Of a stretch of DNA of 64,000 bases, positions 16,101-31,100 are shown piece after piece. The translations under genes and the position numbers were made by a program. Every line of letters starts with the position of its first letter. Within the stretch, counting starts at the first letter, position 1. The notes beneath the pieces were generated by a model. The model was not told the DNA's origin. It saw nothing but the letters and a program-made list of their open reading frames with translations, and did not search any database. The stretch comes from Gymnorhina tibicen (taxonomy: Eukaryota > Chordata > Aves > Passeriformes > Artamidae): contig VXAZ01005475.1 of the NCBI GenBank assembly GCA_013399875.1, positions 3,036,068 through 3,100,067 of the forward strand, in the 5' to 3' direction.

Positions 16101-19100
16101 AGCTTGGAGTAGCTATCAGGAAAAATGGAAATGCGTCTTGTTGTGCAAGGAGGAAAGGGACCTGCTCCAGCTAGAAATTCACTATGGGCACCAGGAATAA
16201 TTTTGGTGCAGGGGCCTTCCAGGTGGTGTTTCAATGAAATCCATTTCAGGTTGATTTCAGACAGATTGTACTACTTGGATGCATCCCACAACGAATTTCC
16301 ATTTGGGAAGGGAAATTTTTTTGTCACTGCAGGAGGCACTGGCAAGACCAACTCTAACAGGTTCCTTGCACAGTGGTGTTCACTGATTGCACAGTGTTGC
16401 GATCCATCAGTTCAAACTCCAGATGTGGAGAGTGAGTGGAATCATTAGGGAAGAAAGAAATTAGCTTACGAGCAAAGACTAAAACAATTTTTTCATTTAG
16501 TTGTGCAGCTGAAGGCTGGCACTTAAGTCTGTGGAGACTGCAGAAATATAACTTTTTTCACAGAACATCAGCTAAGAAATAAATAAAGAACAGAGGGAAG
16601 AAGAGCTATTTAAGCCCAAAGGACCAGATTTATAAAGGAAGGGATTAAAACTGGCCATGAATAAATGTAAGTGGGAAATATTTAACCACTCAGCACTTCA
16701 TCGTGGTAAACTTTCCAGTCAGGCTAGTGGGGGCAAAAGCCCCAAAGTACTTTCAGTCCGGAATGGGATCAGTTCTTGGAAGGGACAATGTGACGTGACA
16801 AACTGCAGGAGCAGAGTGCTGGGCCAGATGCAGGGCTCTCTCATAGTGTGAGGCTCTGTGTTCCTAAACAGGAAGCAGGTCAGGAAGATCTGCTTTCTCT
16901 TTTGTTTGGGATGAACCAAAATGGAATTCTGAAGGATGTCAAGGAAAACACAAAATCCATTGCAGCTAGACTGGCCATAGTGGGATTATCAGGGTGCAGC
17001 TCAGAGCATGAGTCAGGGGAGTGGATGCATTAGAGGGAGCTCTCCAAGTAATGGTATGAGTGAAGTGAAAAAGGCAGAATGCACTCTGTCCCCTCCCTTT
17101 TCCTTCCAAATGTAAATGCAAAACTTCCCATGTGGAGCCTCAGTGATTCACAGGAACTGGAGGGCATGGATGAGAGGCCAGTAGTGATCTCACAGAGCAG
17201 ATGTATCTTTCCCCAGTCCCCTCAAAAGCCACCATGCTTCTCCTCCCCAGGCTGCCAATCCCTCCAGCAGCACCCATGACAGTGCCATGTGCTGGCTGAG
17301 ATGCAAATTACTCTTCTGTATTAAAAGTCCCAACCCAGTGTTTGAGTGCAAGGCCTCAGGCTTTTATCAATTCATTTGTAAACCACAAAACCCCTGATTA
17401 TGCTTTTATGTTTCTCTGACAGGTTCAAGCTGCCTCTCGGTTGCACCATCATGGGACCCTGGTGCGGAGTCCGCCAGGAGGTCAGTGCTGTGCTCCTCAC
17501 CTGCAGGAGGAGAGAGCCCTGAAAATGCTGCCTTCCTCCCCTGTTACCATGGGCTCTCTTCCCCTCATGCTGCTACAAAACCCTGTCCTGTCTCATTTTC
17601 CCATTTTATTCATGTTAAAGAAGGAGAAATTTCTGTTAAAATTGTACTTTCAAAATAAGGCCTTACATCCAAATCTGAACAGCTAACGATGCCAATCTTT
17701 TGCCTTTCTTTTTTTTTAAGATTAGTTCTATTGCAATTTTTCATTTCTGCCACTTTTTTTCTGGCCTTGTCAGAGGATGTAAGTATGTCAGAGAGGCTTG
17801 TAACTACTTGTGCAAAGGGAAAGGAATACTCAGGCAATGAACATGAAACTGCTCCTGGAGGGTTTTAAGCACTGGACAAACATGTAAAGCAGGCCCAAGT
17901 TACAGAAATTGTTTTACAGAGAAGTTCACTGTATACAACTTTGGTTGGAATTTTGGTATTCTTCTTGGAAAATTCTTGGATAGGTGCCTTCTTTTGCATG
18001 TTTCTATGTAAATGAATATATGCAATTTTACAACTCAAAATTCTAAAGGCAACAAAGAAGATTTCCCCATTAGTGCTGTTATAGAAACAATAGTTTTTGC
18101 TTTGTTCGTGTTTTCAGAGTGTCTATGCATATTTGGAAAGCAGTTCTTAAACGGAAAAAATTCAAAGCTAAGCATGGAAAGGAATTTTCACAATGACAGA
18201 TGATATTCTTAATCACTGGTGGCTTCTGTGTACCTTTACTGTAAAGGTCCCATTTAATGTCACTTGCAGCTTTACTGTGACCTCATTGGAACTGAAAGGG
18301 CCTGTTTATTTCATTTACTTCTTGCCTTTTGCCATGCTTTTTAAATCTCCATCAGCAACATTGGAAGCTTTTGTATGTATGAAGAGTTTTAATCCTACTC
18401 CAAGAAGGCAAGCAGCTATCTGCAAAACCCAATGAAGTTTTGCTTTGGGACTAGCTTTCATCTCCGCTTTTGGGGAACTATGGTTTAGACGCACCTCAAT
18501 GAATGATTAGTAAATGACAAGGAGGTCTTAGCTTTCAAACAGACTATAAAACTGTTTAATGTAACTGCTTTTGGAAAAAATTACTAATTATAACATAAAA
18601 CAAGCCATTCCCATGGAATCTAAAGTCTCTGACTCTAGTCACCTCTGAAGCAGAAATAACCTTTTAGCTGACTTTTTTTTTAGCATGTGGGGAAGGTTGT
18701 TTAGGACTGGTTTTGACCCTCTAAAATACATATTCTGGCCTGTTCATAAAATGAATGTACCCTTTGCAGTAATGTTTAGGAGGGAGAAGCTGAATAGATG
18801 TATAAATTATGCTGAATTTAGTGAATTAGAATGATCTGTGTCCTGTATATTTTGAGATCAGTAGGACTGGGATTTGATTTCTTTACATGGGAACTTGACC
18901 TTTTGTTTGCTTGGAGGAGGTTGACCTTTTGCTCCTTTGTTACTTTATAAGTCTCAAACCAAATGAGAACCTTGCTTCTCTTTTAACCAAGGGACATGAA
19001 GGATAAAATTAAGCATATGTTAAAAAATGGAGGTTGTTGTTGGTTAATTTTCTCAGCTAATATATCTGCTCATGATTTAACAATTAACAGATTTAGCTGT

Positions 19101-22100
19101 GATCTCTCAGCCTGTTTGCAAAATATGGTATCTACTAAAAGGCTGAAATGCTTGCTTACAGGTTCATGTCCTCAGGAGTGCCTTAATGGAGCAGCCTGCA
19201 CAGAGGCAGGTGACTGTGACTGTCAGTTATTTCAGGCTCAAGGAAGCAGGTGCCAAATTGGTAAGTTTTTTGGGCCAAAATAGTTTAGTATCAGTTTTCA
19301 GGGAGATTTAGGATACAGATTTTGAAGAAAATACTGTTACCAGCATATTTATGGTTACTCTGTAGTAGGACTCTTATTTGGCTAGTAGCTAGGAGGATTT
19401 TAGCACTTGGGCTGTAATGACACATAGATGCCATAACAAATAGACCATTGTCTAGTCAATCAGTAGCCAGACAGTTTTTTTTCAAGTTAGCTGAACAACC
19501 AAAAAAACCACTGCATTTCTTCTAATGAACAGTGGCTTATTGCAAATTAAATTACCCACTATTTAAATACACTAGTTTCTGGAATCTGCTGTGTATAGGG
19601 ATCAACAAGAATTGTCTTCCAGGATATGCAGAATATCTAAATCCCTTGCCTCTACTTGTAATTAAAATGTCTCCACTGAAGCAAATAAAAATTTAACGAT
19701 GATTGCACATGGCTAAAACTACAGATTTAAGATTAAAAAAGAGTACTGACTTTATTTAAAGTTGAAGACATAAGTTTATCTTTTGTACTTGCTATGTATT
19801 TTCTTTATAAGCTCGTTTCCTTTCTGAGCTCCTACTTTTGTAGATGCATGTGACATCTGTCAATTTTTGATGACCATGCTTCTTGTAAACTCGGTGTATT
19901 CTCTCCAGTACCTAACACTGGTAAGGACCGAGATGGGATTTGCAAATCGTGGGGACAGTATAATTTTGAAACATTTGATGGCATCTACTACTACTTCCCA
20001 GGAAATTGCTCCTATGTATTTGCAAAAGACTGCAGTATGCTGGAACCCCAATACACTGTTTGGGTAAGTATGTGAACATACACTAGAAATAAGTATGTAA
20101 GCAAATACAAAAGTAAATAAACAAGTAAAATAAGTAGAGAGACAATAAATGTACCAAACTGGGCATTAATTACTTAAATATAAAACTCTGGAAATGTGGA
20201 AAACTTCTGGGAATGCCTAAACCTACATGCAGTAACTCAAAATACTGATGAAATTATAATCAAAAGAGTCAGTATATTAAAAATAGTATTTCTTATTCCT
20301 CCTATCTTTAATGGGATTTCTGCTCTCTCCCTTCTGGAAGCAAAAGTGGGTCTTAAAGCAGACCTCAGAAACTTCAATACACTTCAGCTATCAGATTGCA
20401 AAAAAAATTACTGAGTTGCTGAGTAAAGTGGAAACAGCTATCACTTGCCTATTAGCGAGTAACACAAATGTGCTAGGCCCTGATTTGCAGCTATTGGCAT
20501 GCTATGAGGATCTGCCTCCTTGGCCAATGGGTTTTGCTCCCCCACCCTGCCCCCTCAAGGGATTTGCATTCTAATTTTGGATTACCTCTACGTCATGCAG
20601 AGAAGATTAACAGCTCAAAAGCTTTCATCTTGACCTATGTGTGGAAGGCACTCTTTTTAGTAATTTCTTCAAATTGCTGAGTATCCATGGTTAATGACTT
20701 TGGGTCAGGTAGAGTTCAAACCTATACCCTCTTCGAAGAGAGATGCCCTGTTTATCAGGCTGGTGGCTACTGTGGGGAGAGGATAAAAGCTCATTTTACT
20801 ACCTTATTCAAAATGGTTGGGATTTGGAGCTGATTGGGCAGGGAAGAACAGACAAGAGGGCTCCTAATTCTGAGCCCATGTGGGTCCAGTGGTTGTAGGG
20901 ATGAGGGCAGATCTAGATCCTGATTTCTTATCTGAGGACTGTTTTTCATTTATAAACAGATGACCTCTTCTCCCCTCAGATAACAGCACTTAGTGAAGAT
21001 AAATCTACCATTAAAACTGCCATTTCTACCTACTCAGGTTACAGAGAGATGCTGCTACACCAGTCTTTCACAATTTCATTTTAATTATTTGGATTCTAGG
21101 TGCAGCTGTGACCTCTTAAAAGTTTTTAAAAAGTGCTGTAGCAAAATACAAGATTATATTAAAATCTAGAATCAATATGTCAGTGGATTCCAATGGCTCT
21201 GGAAAGTGAGAAGGTTCTGTTCAATTGCTGGAACAAATGCAATGTTTTACTAAAAACTGAAAATGTTTACTCAGCAAAGTCATAAGTAATGTGAGACTGT
21301 AGACAGACTGGGCAACGGAGAGACAAAAACCTTGCCAAATCCTGACATTATGGTCCTTCTGGCTTTAATAATTCACCCCTCAAGAGGAGAAGAAAACATA
21401 AGAATTATTTTGATTTTCCTTTATTGTGTTTCTGTCTTGGGCTGGTTTTACATAGAAGCCATCTGCCAGTACTAATAACTTTTATGGTGTCTTTAATTAT
21501 GATTATCTTTATACATGTAAAAACACTTAATGCTTTTGCTGGTCTAGTTTATTTCACCTAAAGAAAGAGTAACTGGTTTTTAAGTCCAGGATTTAGTGTC
21601 AGTTAAGGAAGATTAATTCAAGTATTCATTAGCACTGTATGTGTTTAGTCACAGATATTTTCTTCAAAAGAGTTACATTTACAGCCTCCATCACTATGTT
21701 GGTAAAATATTCCCAATTACAAATTTATTTAGCTTCACAGCACTGTCAAGTAAACTGGTAATGAAATTCCCATCCTTCTCAGAGAATGATGACACACACA
21801 GTAACGTAAGTCATATTTGAGCTACCTAAACTCTGTCTACATTTTTTTCTGGGTAATGGTCGGCATCTGAGATTCAAAGCATGTTTCCCTCTCTCCTCAG
21901 TGGTGTCTAAAATAAGCTCACAGACTTTTGAAGCACTATAGGACATCCTGCAGGTTTGGGTGGCTCATTCCCTCTGAGAGTAGTGAAAACTGTGTAAGTG
22001 TTGCTCAAGCACAAACCCACAGTTTTCAAGTCCTGAGAGTACTGTATTCAAGCGAGATAAGTTGATATGTGACTAAACCTGGCTCATTATGCTATATGCG

Positions 22101-25100
22101 TATCACGGGGAGAAGCACACTTCAGAGAAGTCTATCCTTCACCGTTAGTAGGGCTGAAAAGCCAGTGCAAAATGGATTTTAACAGATCCATGTAAATTAG
22201 ATGCCTGCCACAATCTGTGGGAGCACTTCAAAATCTCAAGAAATCCTGAGTGGTTCAGGAAGGCATGTTGTAGTTCAGCTGGTACCAGTCTCAGGTGGCA
22301 GGGAGAGTGCTGCTATTATACTGAGGTTCTGTATTGATTTGTAATCCTGTTTTATAGATCAGACCTCTAGAAACAGAGCAATAGGGGTGTTTCCTCAGTG
22401 CAAGTAACAAGCTCCTACTTTGGCCACTATCAGCTAGCTCACTGTGGTGTCTCTGAAGTTTGTCAAGCGTACAACACCTGACTCTTTCATCAAGTATTTA
22501 GACCACTGGCCTGTGATGCTGTGCACTATTAAAAAGTTGCTGTATTTCTTAGCAGTATTGTTTAGCGTGAACTTTGAGTTTTGCATGTCTTTGTAACTGT
22601 GACTTTGTAATATTCTAGGTATTTATTTGTACAGATCTTTCAGTAACTGGAGCATAAAAATGTAAAATATCATATACGAATTTAATAAAAATGGTGTGAA
22701 ATTATTGAAGACAAGCATTTATTCTTATTGTGTGTCTATTTCTTCCCTCAAAGGTTCATAACAGTCCTCACTGTTATGGTTCAGTATATACTTGTCATAG
22801 GTCCATCAGCTTATTTTTTTCAAACCAAGAAGAAATAATGATTTCAGGACATGAAGTAAGAAAAAATGGAATCAGGTGAGTGTTCTAATGGTGGATTTTA
22901 GTATTTTATTGCAAAAAGATAATGTGGAGTTTGGGAAATTGATGCTTCTTACACAATCCAGATAAGTTACTTGATCCTTTATTGATCCCTTGCTGTTCTG
23001 TATGGGGGCTGATAGTGTGCTCTAGTGTGAGCAGATGTAACAGTACTGATATAATACCTGAGTGAGGATAGAATACACTCCCTGCATTAACTGTGTTCAA
23101 CTTCTCAGCTGTAACCTAACAATTATTCATTCCTTCTTTGTACAAACTTTGTCTGGCAATCCCAGTTAATCCCTGGTGCATCCTGATACTATTTTGAACA
23201 AGGCAGTCATTATTTACTCCTGGTAGCTATAGCTAATATAAGACATGATCTTCTTCTAGACAAGTCTGAATTGGTTAAAACAAAGATCTTAAGCTTTTTG
23301 GGGCAAAAACTCCACAAAACATCTATGTGGTACATCAAACCTCCAAATTTACCTTTTCTTTTTTTTAATGAGCAAAAAGATGCACCCAAAGCTATCATAA
23401 GTTTATTTACTGGTTGATAAAGTACAGAAAATTTAAGAAAGTTGTTAAGGTGCTTTTGCCATGCCCTTTGTAATGCTATGGCCTTTAGTATCTGAGAATG
23501 ATAGCTTCAGCAATACTGTTACCCAAACAGAAGCAACTTTGGAAGACCAGGATTAGATCTGTGCTTATTACTGTCCAGTGGTCTTTGACCAAAGGAGGAA
23601 GAGTTACAGCTTTTTTGTCAATGGTGGTTTCTGTACTGCAAGTTCCTCCATTTGCAGATGTCTAACCCAGTGATGACCTAGTGCCCAGAAGGGCTGCTGG
23701 TGGTCATAGCACCATATAGCTCCTTGCCCAACACAGCATGTTTGTGAGCTCAAGTATTCCTCAATGCAGTGTGCCAGGCTTTGAAAGTAAAGATGCATTA
23801 TTCTTTCAAGCTTATAATTGGTACAACTGATAGGTGTATGCAACAGAAAGCACTCATTTTTGATGGTCAATGTAGAGGATTAAACAGAAGATAGCAAAAA
23901 CATGATGAAGAGTTGAATGAAGTGACTGTGTACACCCAAGAAAAACATTTGTTGATTTAGAAGGTGATGTTTTATGTGATATTCTTCTAGCATGAACCTC
24001 ATCTCATCTGAGATCCTTGATGTGGACTGTATTTTTCCAGATTAATATTGCCTCAGACAGTTGGAAATGCTTTCATTGAGAGACTGGCTGACTATATTCT
24101 GGTGAAGACTACTTTTGGTTTTTCTCTTGCTTGGGATGGAAACTCTGGTATTTATATTAAGGTGACAGAAGATCATAAGGGAAAACCTTGTGGCCTTTGT
24201 GGAAATTTTAATGGCAATAAATACGATGACTTGATACTTCAAAATAGTAAGTAAATAGCTTGCCCTTACTTTGTGTGAACAGTTTCCATGTTCACTTTAA
24301 ATACAATGTTGTATAAATATAATGCTGTAAAAAGGCAGCCCTGTTTCAATTATTTCAGTAAAATAGTATATCTGCTCTACTTTTCCTTCTCCTCATCATT
24401 AAAGATACAAAGGGAAAATGTCCTAGTTCAAGAAAGTATTTATATGTGTATTTAAGCCTCTTGCTCAGCAAAGCACTTGGGGTATGTTTATCCTAGCTGA
24501 TGAAAATGCCTTCAAACAATAAATAAATGAACCAAATGTTTATGGTTTTCTCTGTGTTTAAAGATGGAGGGAAGAGCACCATCTCGAGTCATTCCTTTAT
24601 AGCAGCATCATAAAAATCCTAGTTGAAATAAATAAATTTCCAAGCTGTTTCCAGGGAGTTCCTTGTATCTCCTGGTTGGTATGGTGGACTATGGGCCTCT
24701 GACTACCCTGTAGGATGAGGAGCTGCTTTGTGCTGTGTCTGAGGCAGAGATGAGTTTTTAAACTTCTGTTCTGTAGCCTAGGTAGGGAATACTCCATGGG
24801 GACTTTTGTCCTACTTGCAACTATTGTGAAAAAAAAAAAAAAAGAACAAGAACAAGCTTGAAAATATGAGGAGGATTTTTCTCACTCTTATAAAAACAAA
24901 ATAAGATTATCTTACTGTTACCATTAACTGTGAGGGAATCTAGTCCCATGGCTCTGCACTGTTCTTAAGTCACAGAAGGTATCCCACTGTAACTTTTTTC
25001 TCCATTGTTTATGGTGGAGCTTTTAAACTTTTTTAAGGAAGGAAAGTTCACTGTACCTATTTTCGCAGAGTCTTTAAAAATCTGCCCAAATATAAATTTT

Positions 25101-28100
25101 TCATAGCTTTTCTGCCATGAGAGCAGTAAGTTTTGTGCAGTAACTTCTGCACACCAGAGTACAGTATGTTTAATAACCACTGTAATCTGCTGATGTGTAA
25201 TAATAGAGAAAAATAATATTTGGAGGGATTAATGAGTTCATATGATCTCTAAAAAATAGTAATTTCAGTGTCTTTAAATGTATTATCTGTTATAACAGAT
25301 TTCCAGCTCATACCTGTCTTCATTTTCTGAGCTAAATTGATCCACCATCATCATTTCTTCTAGCATTTTTCTTTATCAGAAATGATAGCATTATTGCACT
25401 GTACATCTGAGAGCTATATAAATCACTTTAATGTTGAACCAGTTGTATAACATGGTGCCTTGACTTTGCAAATACAAAGCACGAAGTTCTGAGATCCTCA
25501 CGAGAATAGATTGCTGATTTAGCTCCCTTCCAAGCTGCAACATTTTTTTAAGGGTTTCTATGTCTTATCAATCATTTGATATCAGGATTTATCTCTCCCA
25601 ACAAAACTACTTCCCTGAGTAGTGTAAAGGTAGCTCTTACATCTATCCTGAGTCTTTCAGAGTCCAGATGCTCATTGTTTGTAATGCTCAAATACATAAG
25701 TTGCTGAGAGGCATATAATATTCCATTTCAAAGTGCATTTTAAAAACAAACACATTTTCTGTTTCCTTATCTTCACCTTTAATGCCATCTTTGTATTGCT
25801 TTAATATGCAAGACTGTATCTGTGTATAGATCTGTTTCAAGGATAGTGATTTTACTTTGTGGTATTTTTTAAAGACTTAGAAGTTTTTTTAAAGCCATGT
25901 AAAAATGTACATTAAATATTTTTAATGTTTTTGTAGAAGCAGAGTTCTATCAACAGGCTCACCTCTAGATCAAACCCAGCCTTATATGTTTGGGAAGGGT
26001 TTTCTGCATAAAGAAATACTCTGTCAGAGAGGAGGAAATATTTTAAGTCTGCCTCACTCTTGAGTAAAATAGACTGATGGTTAAGATGTTATCATCATTT
26101 ATTTGTGGAGATCCAAGGATATGTATCTGATTACTGTGCTTTGTGGCTTTCCACATTGCAAGTGTCCAACTTTGTACCTCTTGTGCTAGAAGTTTGATTA
26201 AGTATTCCACGGTACAGCTCTGGGAAAAAAAAATCCTCTCTAACTGATTTAATTTCAGAATCTTGTCTCCTAGCCATGCATAGATAGAGATAACCACAGC
26301 ATAGATACCAATTACTACAAGGTTCTTCAAAGTGGAGGCAATATACCCTTTTCAACCTGATTAAGAATATAGAGAAAATGCAAGATTTAGTTTTTGCTGC
26401 AAGTATATGGGATTTTTGTGTCTGTTTCTTTACTGCCAACCTTCTTGTATGTTCATGTATCTAACTAAGCCTGTTGCCATGACTTCCAGTCATGCATCTT
26501 GTTCGTTAATTCTCCCATGCTCATGCTGTGAGGAGAGCTGGGCATCTCGTGTGTGTCGTAGGGCTTTTCTGCAATAAAGGAAAAGGAGGGAGATAATAGA
26601 ACTAACTGACCTTTGTGAAACATGATGAAAGACTTAAATTGCTTCAAAGAAATGTATTTTTTCTTAAGTATTCAATGCCTTACACTTGTCATTATCTGTA
26701 TATTTGTTATAAAATTATCGGTGATTGCACTTAAAAAAACCCAAGCCAACACCTTGTCATGTATTTTTTCAATCTTTTTACTTAAATGTCATTTAAAATA
26801 CCATCTGAAATAAAAAAAAGAAAAATATTACTTTTCTTTACAACTCATACTCTGAAATGATCAGTAATTGAGGTAGTGAACACATTGAAAAATGATTAAA
26901 GATTTCAAAGCTGTCTTATGTGTTTGTGTTGACAATTTTTTTTTATTGTTCCTCTTTCAATGTTTTCATGCAGTAGGCGAATATACAGATGACATTGCTG
27001 AATTTGCAAATAGCTGGGCTGTGCAAGCCTCAGATGGTATAGCTTGTGTCCCTACTGCCTCAGATTTCTCCAGTCCTTGCTCAGCCAATGCAGAATCCAC
27101 TGAGGTAAACTAATCCTATTTTATATATATACATAGATACGTGCATATACATGTCAATACATGAATTTTCTTAATCTTCGCTGCCTACTGATGGTAAAAG
27201 AATCTAACAATATACACAGTGTTGAAAAAGCCTTAAATGCATTGAGGCTTTGAGAAAGGAAAGATTCAGATCAGGGCTGTTGCTAGGGAGTCCCTGATGT
27301 TCTTTGTATGTTTAGCTTAAAAGTACAAAGGCTCAGATGGATGTGCCAAGTGGCACCAGTCTGCTGGCAGAGCTCTTCATTACGGCATTAAACTTGGGTT
27401 CGGTTTCCAGTCCTGGCATCTTATACCTCATTATTTTAGCAATTGTGAAATAATGCAGAAATAGCTGCAGGTCAGCTCCTGCATTGACACAAAATGCTTT
27501 TCTTTGTCGTTGCACACATTTTCATCCCAGCTGGTTTAGGACCAACCAGCATGCAGTCAAGCAGGCCTAGGCAGGGAGGACAAATTTTAGGAAGAATAAG
27601 GTAAGAGATATAATAGTAAACTGAGACTGCACAATGCTCAAATTTTAATGGGGATATAAAGGACCTTAGACTAGGGAAACAAAGAAGAATGATGCCTGTT
27701 CAGAATGTACTGGCTAACTTTCATTTACTGATTCTCCTTAATGCACAGGACATATTCTTCAAGTGCCAAATATTCCTACAGTTTCCTTTTCTCAGCTGTC
27801 ATGAAAGCATAGATCCGTATTCTTATATTTCAAGCTGTATGAATGATCTTTGCAGGTAAGTACTGGAATTCTTGTGTATTTAATCTTGACACATGAAATG
27901 AATGCTCACTCTTTTGTATGAGACCAGAATGAAAGAACACTGAGGGAAGTTAGGAAGAACTAAGTTCAAAATGAAAGAGACGGGGTTTCTCAGGGGGTGA
28001 TTTTGTGTGGGGACAAAAGGCACAGAACCAGCCTGATAAGGAATATTTTGATTGCTAAGGGCTTACATAGATTCAAGGAAACACTAGACAAATAAGTGGA

Positions 28101-31100
28101 AGATAAATTCATGGAGAATCATTCATGACAAAAGATGAGCTGCTAATCACAAAAAACCCGTGAAACTTTTATCTGGAGGCCCTGAAACAGAACTACATGG
28201 AGATGATACTAAGGAGAAATAACAATACTGGAGAAGCTGGACCATTTTTCAGACACAGCTGGACTGTTTTTTTATGAGTAACCACTATTGTTCAAATTAG
28301 TAGAATTTTTACAAAAGGGTTCCGAATACTTAAATTCAGAGTTGTCAAAAGAAATTACTCTCATTTGCTTTGGTGGGAGTCACACCCCCTTAGCTGCTGG
28401 TATTGTAGGCAACCTGGTATTTTTCTCTTAGCTCTCCAGACTCCTGATTAGTTCTTGTCATTCAAGTTAAGCTTGTAGTCCAGTAATTGAATAGATAATT
28501 GAGCAATGTACCACTTTCTTTTTAGTAAGGTTTTCAAATTAAGAAGTAATTGTCACAAATAGGAGGATTTTTACTGGAGTATATAATTCTCAGAGTATCA
28601 CCAGTTTAATCAAAACCATACAGAAAGGATCACAAGACTAAACATAAGGATCACTCAGTATAATCCATTAAAACTTGTTAGTTCAATTTTTGATGAATGT
28701 TTAGTTTTCTGATTTACCATAGAGTCAAGATGGAAGAATTTGTGTTTGTAGGCAAATGGTGATGTTGCTCAGAAAAGAGATGAATTGCCTCTGTATGGTC
28801 TCTGTGTAACTCAGGAGTTTACTGTGACTTCTGAAGAATAACAAAAACCAAATTTTTCAAGTAGGATATTGAATCAGTGCTGTGTTGTTAAGGAGGGTTG
28901 GATTTTTTGTCAACAATCTGATGTGTGTTGACGTGAATTTTGTGAATGTTAAAAACCTTGAAGTTTCTGTGCCTCAGAACCTCATTAATTTAGGCTTATT
29001 TTGTTTATAAAAGAGACCTCTTTTCTTGTGGCTTAGTATCAGTTTATTAAGTTTTTTGTGTGGCAATAGTATAGGCCAAGTCTTCTTTCTATTAAGACCC
29101 ATTTAATTGGATTAGATAAGGAGAACTGGAGAGACTCTGATCACTGTAACAAAGAGTATAGTGGTGTTTGATTTGATACCAGATGTGTTGAAAGCAGAAT
29201 ACAAACACAGTATAACACATTCTTAAGATGATTAATTTTGAAAGCATGATCTTGTGTGCTGAGAAGCAAACTTAGTTGATCTGTCATAAATATGCTTATA
29301 ATAGAAATGTCATGTTATGACTAGTTTATTTTGGCATCAAATCTTCCACAGTGAATGATGTGAGTTGTTCGACTTTCACAGTAACAAAAGTTTAGTGGTA
29401 TTTCACCGTATGTGACTTACATCTGAATAAAATTTGAACTTGCCTAAACATTAATGAATGTCTTTTTACTTGATTCTGGTAAAAATCCACAGTACATCTT
29501 CTTCTGCGTAGACTAAGGCAGAAATCTTGTCTTTGCCCAAGGTTGTGTTGTAAATCCGTGAGCCTGTCCACAGTATTCAGTGGATATTCTGGCTCTGAGA
29601 ATTTCAGCACAAGGTCAGGAGTCGACTAATAAGGTTCTTCTCATCAAAGTTCAAGGCAATTGGAGACTTGAAGTTCTTACTTGAACCAGAATGTCTTTTA
29701 TCAGTGTAGGTCAGAGTTTCTACATCATGCAGGAGGGAGAGGCCTGAGATGGGGATCTTGAGACTTTTGAGTTGTCCATTGTCTTCAAGAAAAGGTCCTG
29801 TTTCTCTTTCACTATAAGCCTCACTTTTTAAAAATAATAGATTAGTGCTTTTTTTCATTGTGGTAATATTAAAATGAAATAACTTTTTGTGAGATCAAAT
29901 GATAAAACCACAATGATGTATTCAGTTCAGCTCATTCTTTTTTACATTTTCCCTGTGTGCCTTTATGACCGAGTGGTGTCAGCTAAGTGTGAAATATCCT
30001 GTGCCATGTCACATGGCAGAAATTTGTAGATGGAATTTAAGTTCCTTGATTACTCTCTTATTTTATCATTTCAGAGTGGATGATGATGAAACATACTGCA
30101 GGGCAGTGACAGAGTACGCTAGAGCATGCTCTCACGCTGGGTCCCCGGTGCGGGACTGGAGGGATGACTTTCCTGCCTGTAGTAAGACTCTTTATTAAAA
30201 GCATACTACGTGACCTTTGAGATATCCCATGTATTCAGTTCAAATAATTCCATCTTGACAACATTTGTCACTGTAGAACTCAAACCTGATACTCAAGTTG
30301 ATCAGCCAGTCTCACTCTTGCTGGCAAACAATGAAGTCAATGACTTGCTAGAGGAATATTTTAATTCCATTGTGGTATGATTTAGATCCATACAAAATTC
30401 ATGTTTCTGTGGATTGCTTGAAACGTGTGCTGATCATATTCTAGGACAGAGAACAAACATCTTTCAGCCTCTACTGGCCCTATAGCAGAATTAATGCAGT
30501 TAATCCAGCAACTTCTTGTTATCACTACCACCCATCAATTGCAGCTCAGTCTCATGCACAAGGCTTTGAACTAGCTGAGATATGAGTACATTTCCCTGTC
30601 ACAGAAGCTATAATTTATTTTGGAGAGATGATATAAAGATTTGCTAAAGAAAGACTTAAGTATTGATGAGAGCTTCACCATAGTTCATGAGTTAAACCTC
30701 CTCCAAAACATCCATTGTACTTGATCTGATTAACTATCTATACCAGAAGAGCTGCACAATGTTTATTTGACAGAAACGGGTTTTCTAGCATGGAAAGAGA
30801 AATTGCACTAATGTTCAATATACCATGGGGTTTTTTTAGCTGAGAAGTGTGAAGACACCTTTGTTCACCGCGATTGTATCAGTTGTTGTCCACCAACCTG
30901 CACATTTGAAAAAGATTGTCTTGGCAGCAACCTGCACTGTTTAGATGGCTGCTACTGTCCAGATGGTAAATATTGTCAATTTTATTTCAAAAAATACATG
31001 TAAAGCTAGTATCCAACATCATAATGCAGTCTAAATAGACTGTGCTTCAAGTTAAATCCTGAAAATTTTGAATATTGTAAATTCTGCCATAGCTGTTATT

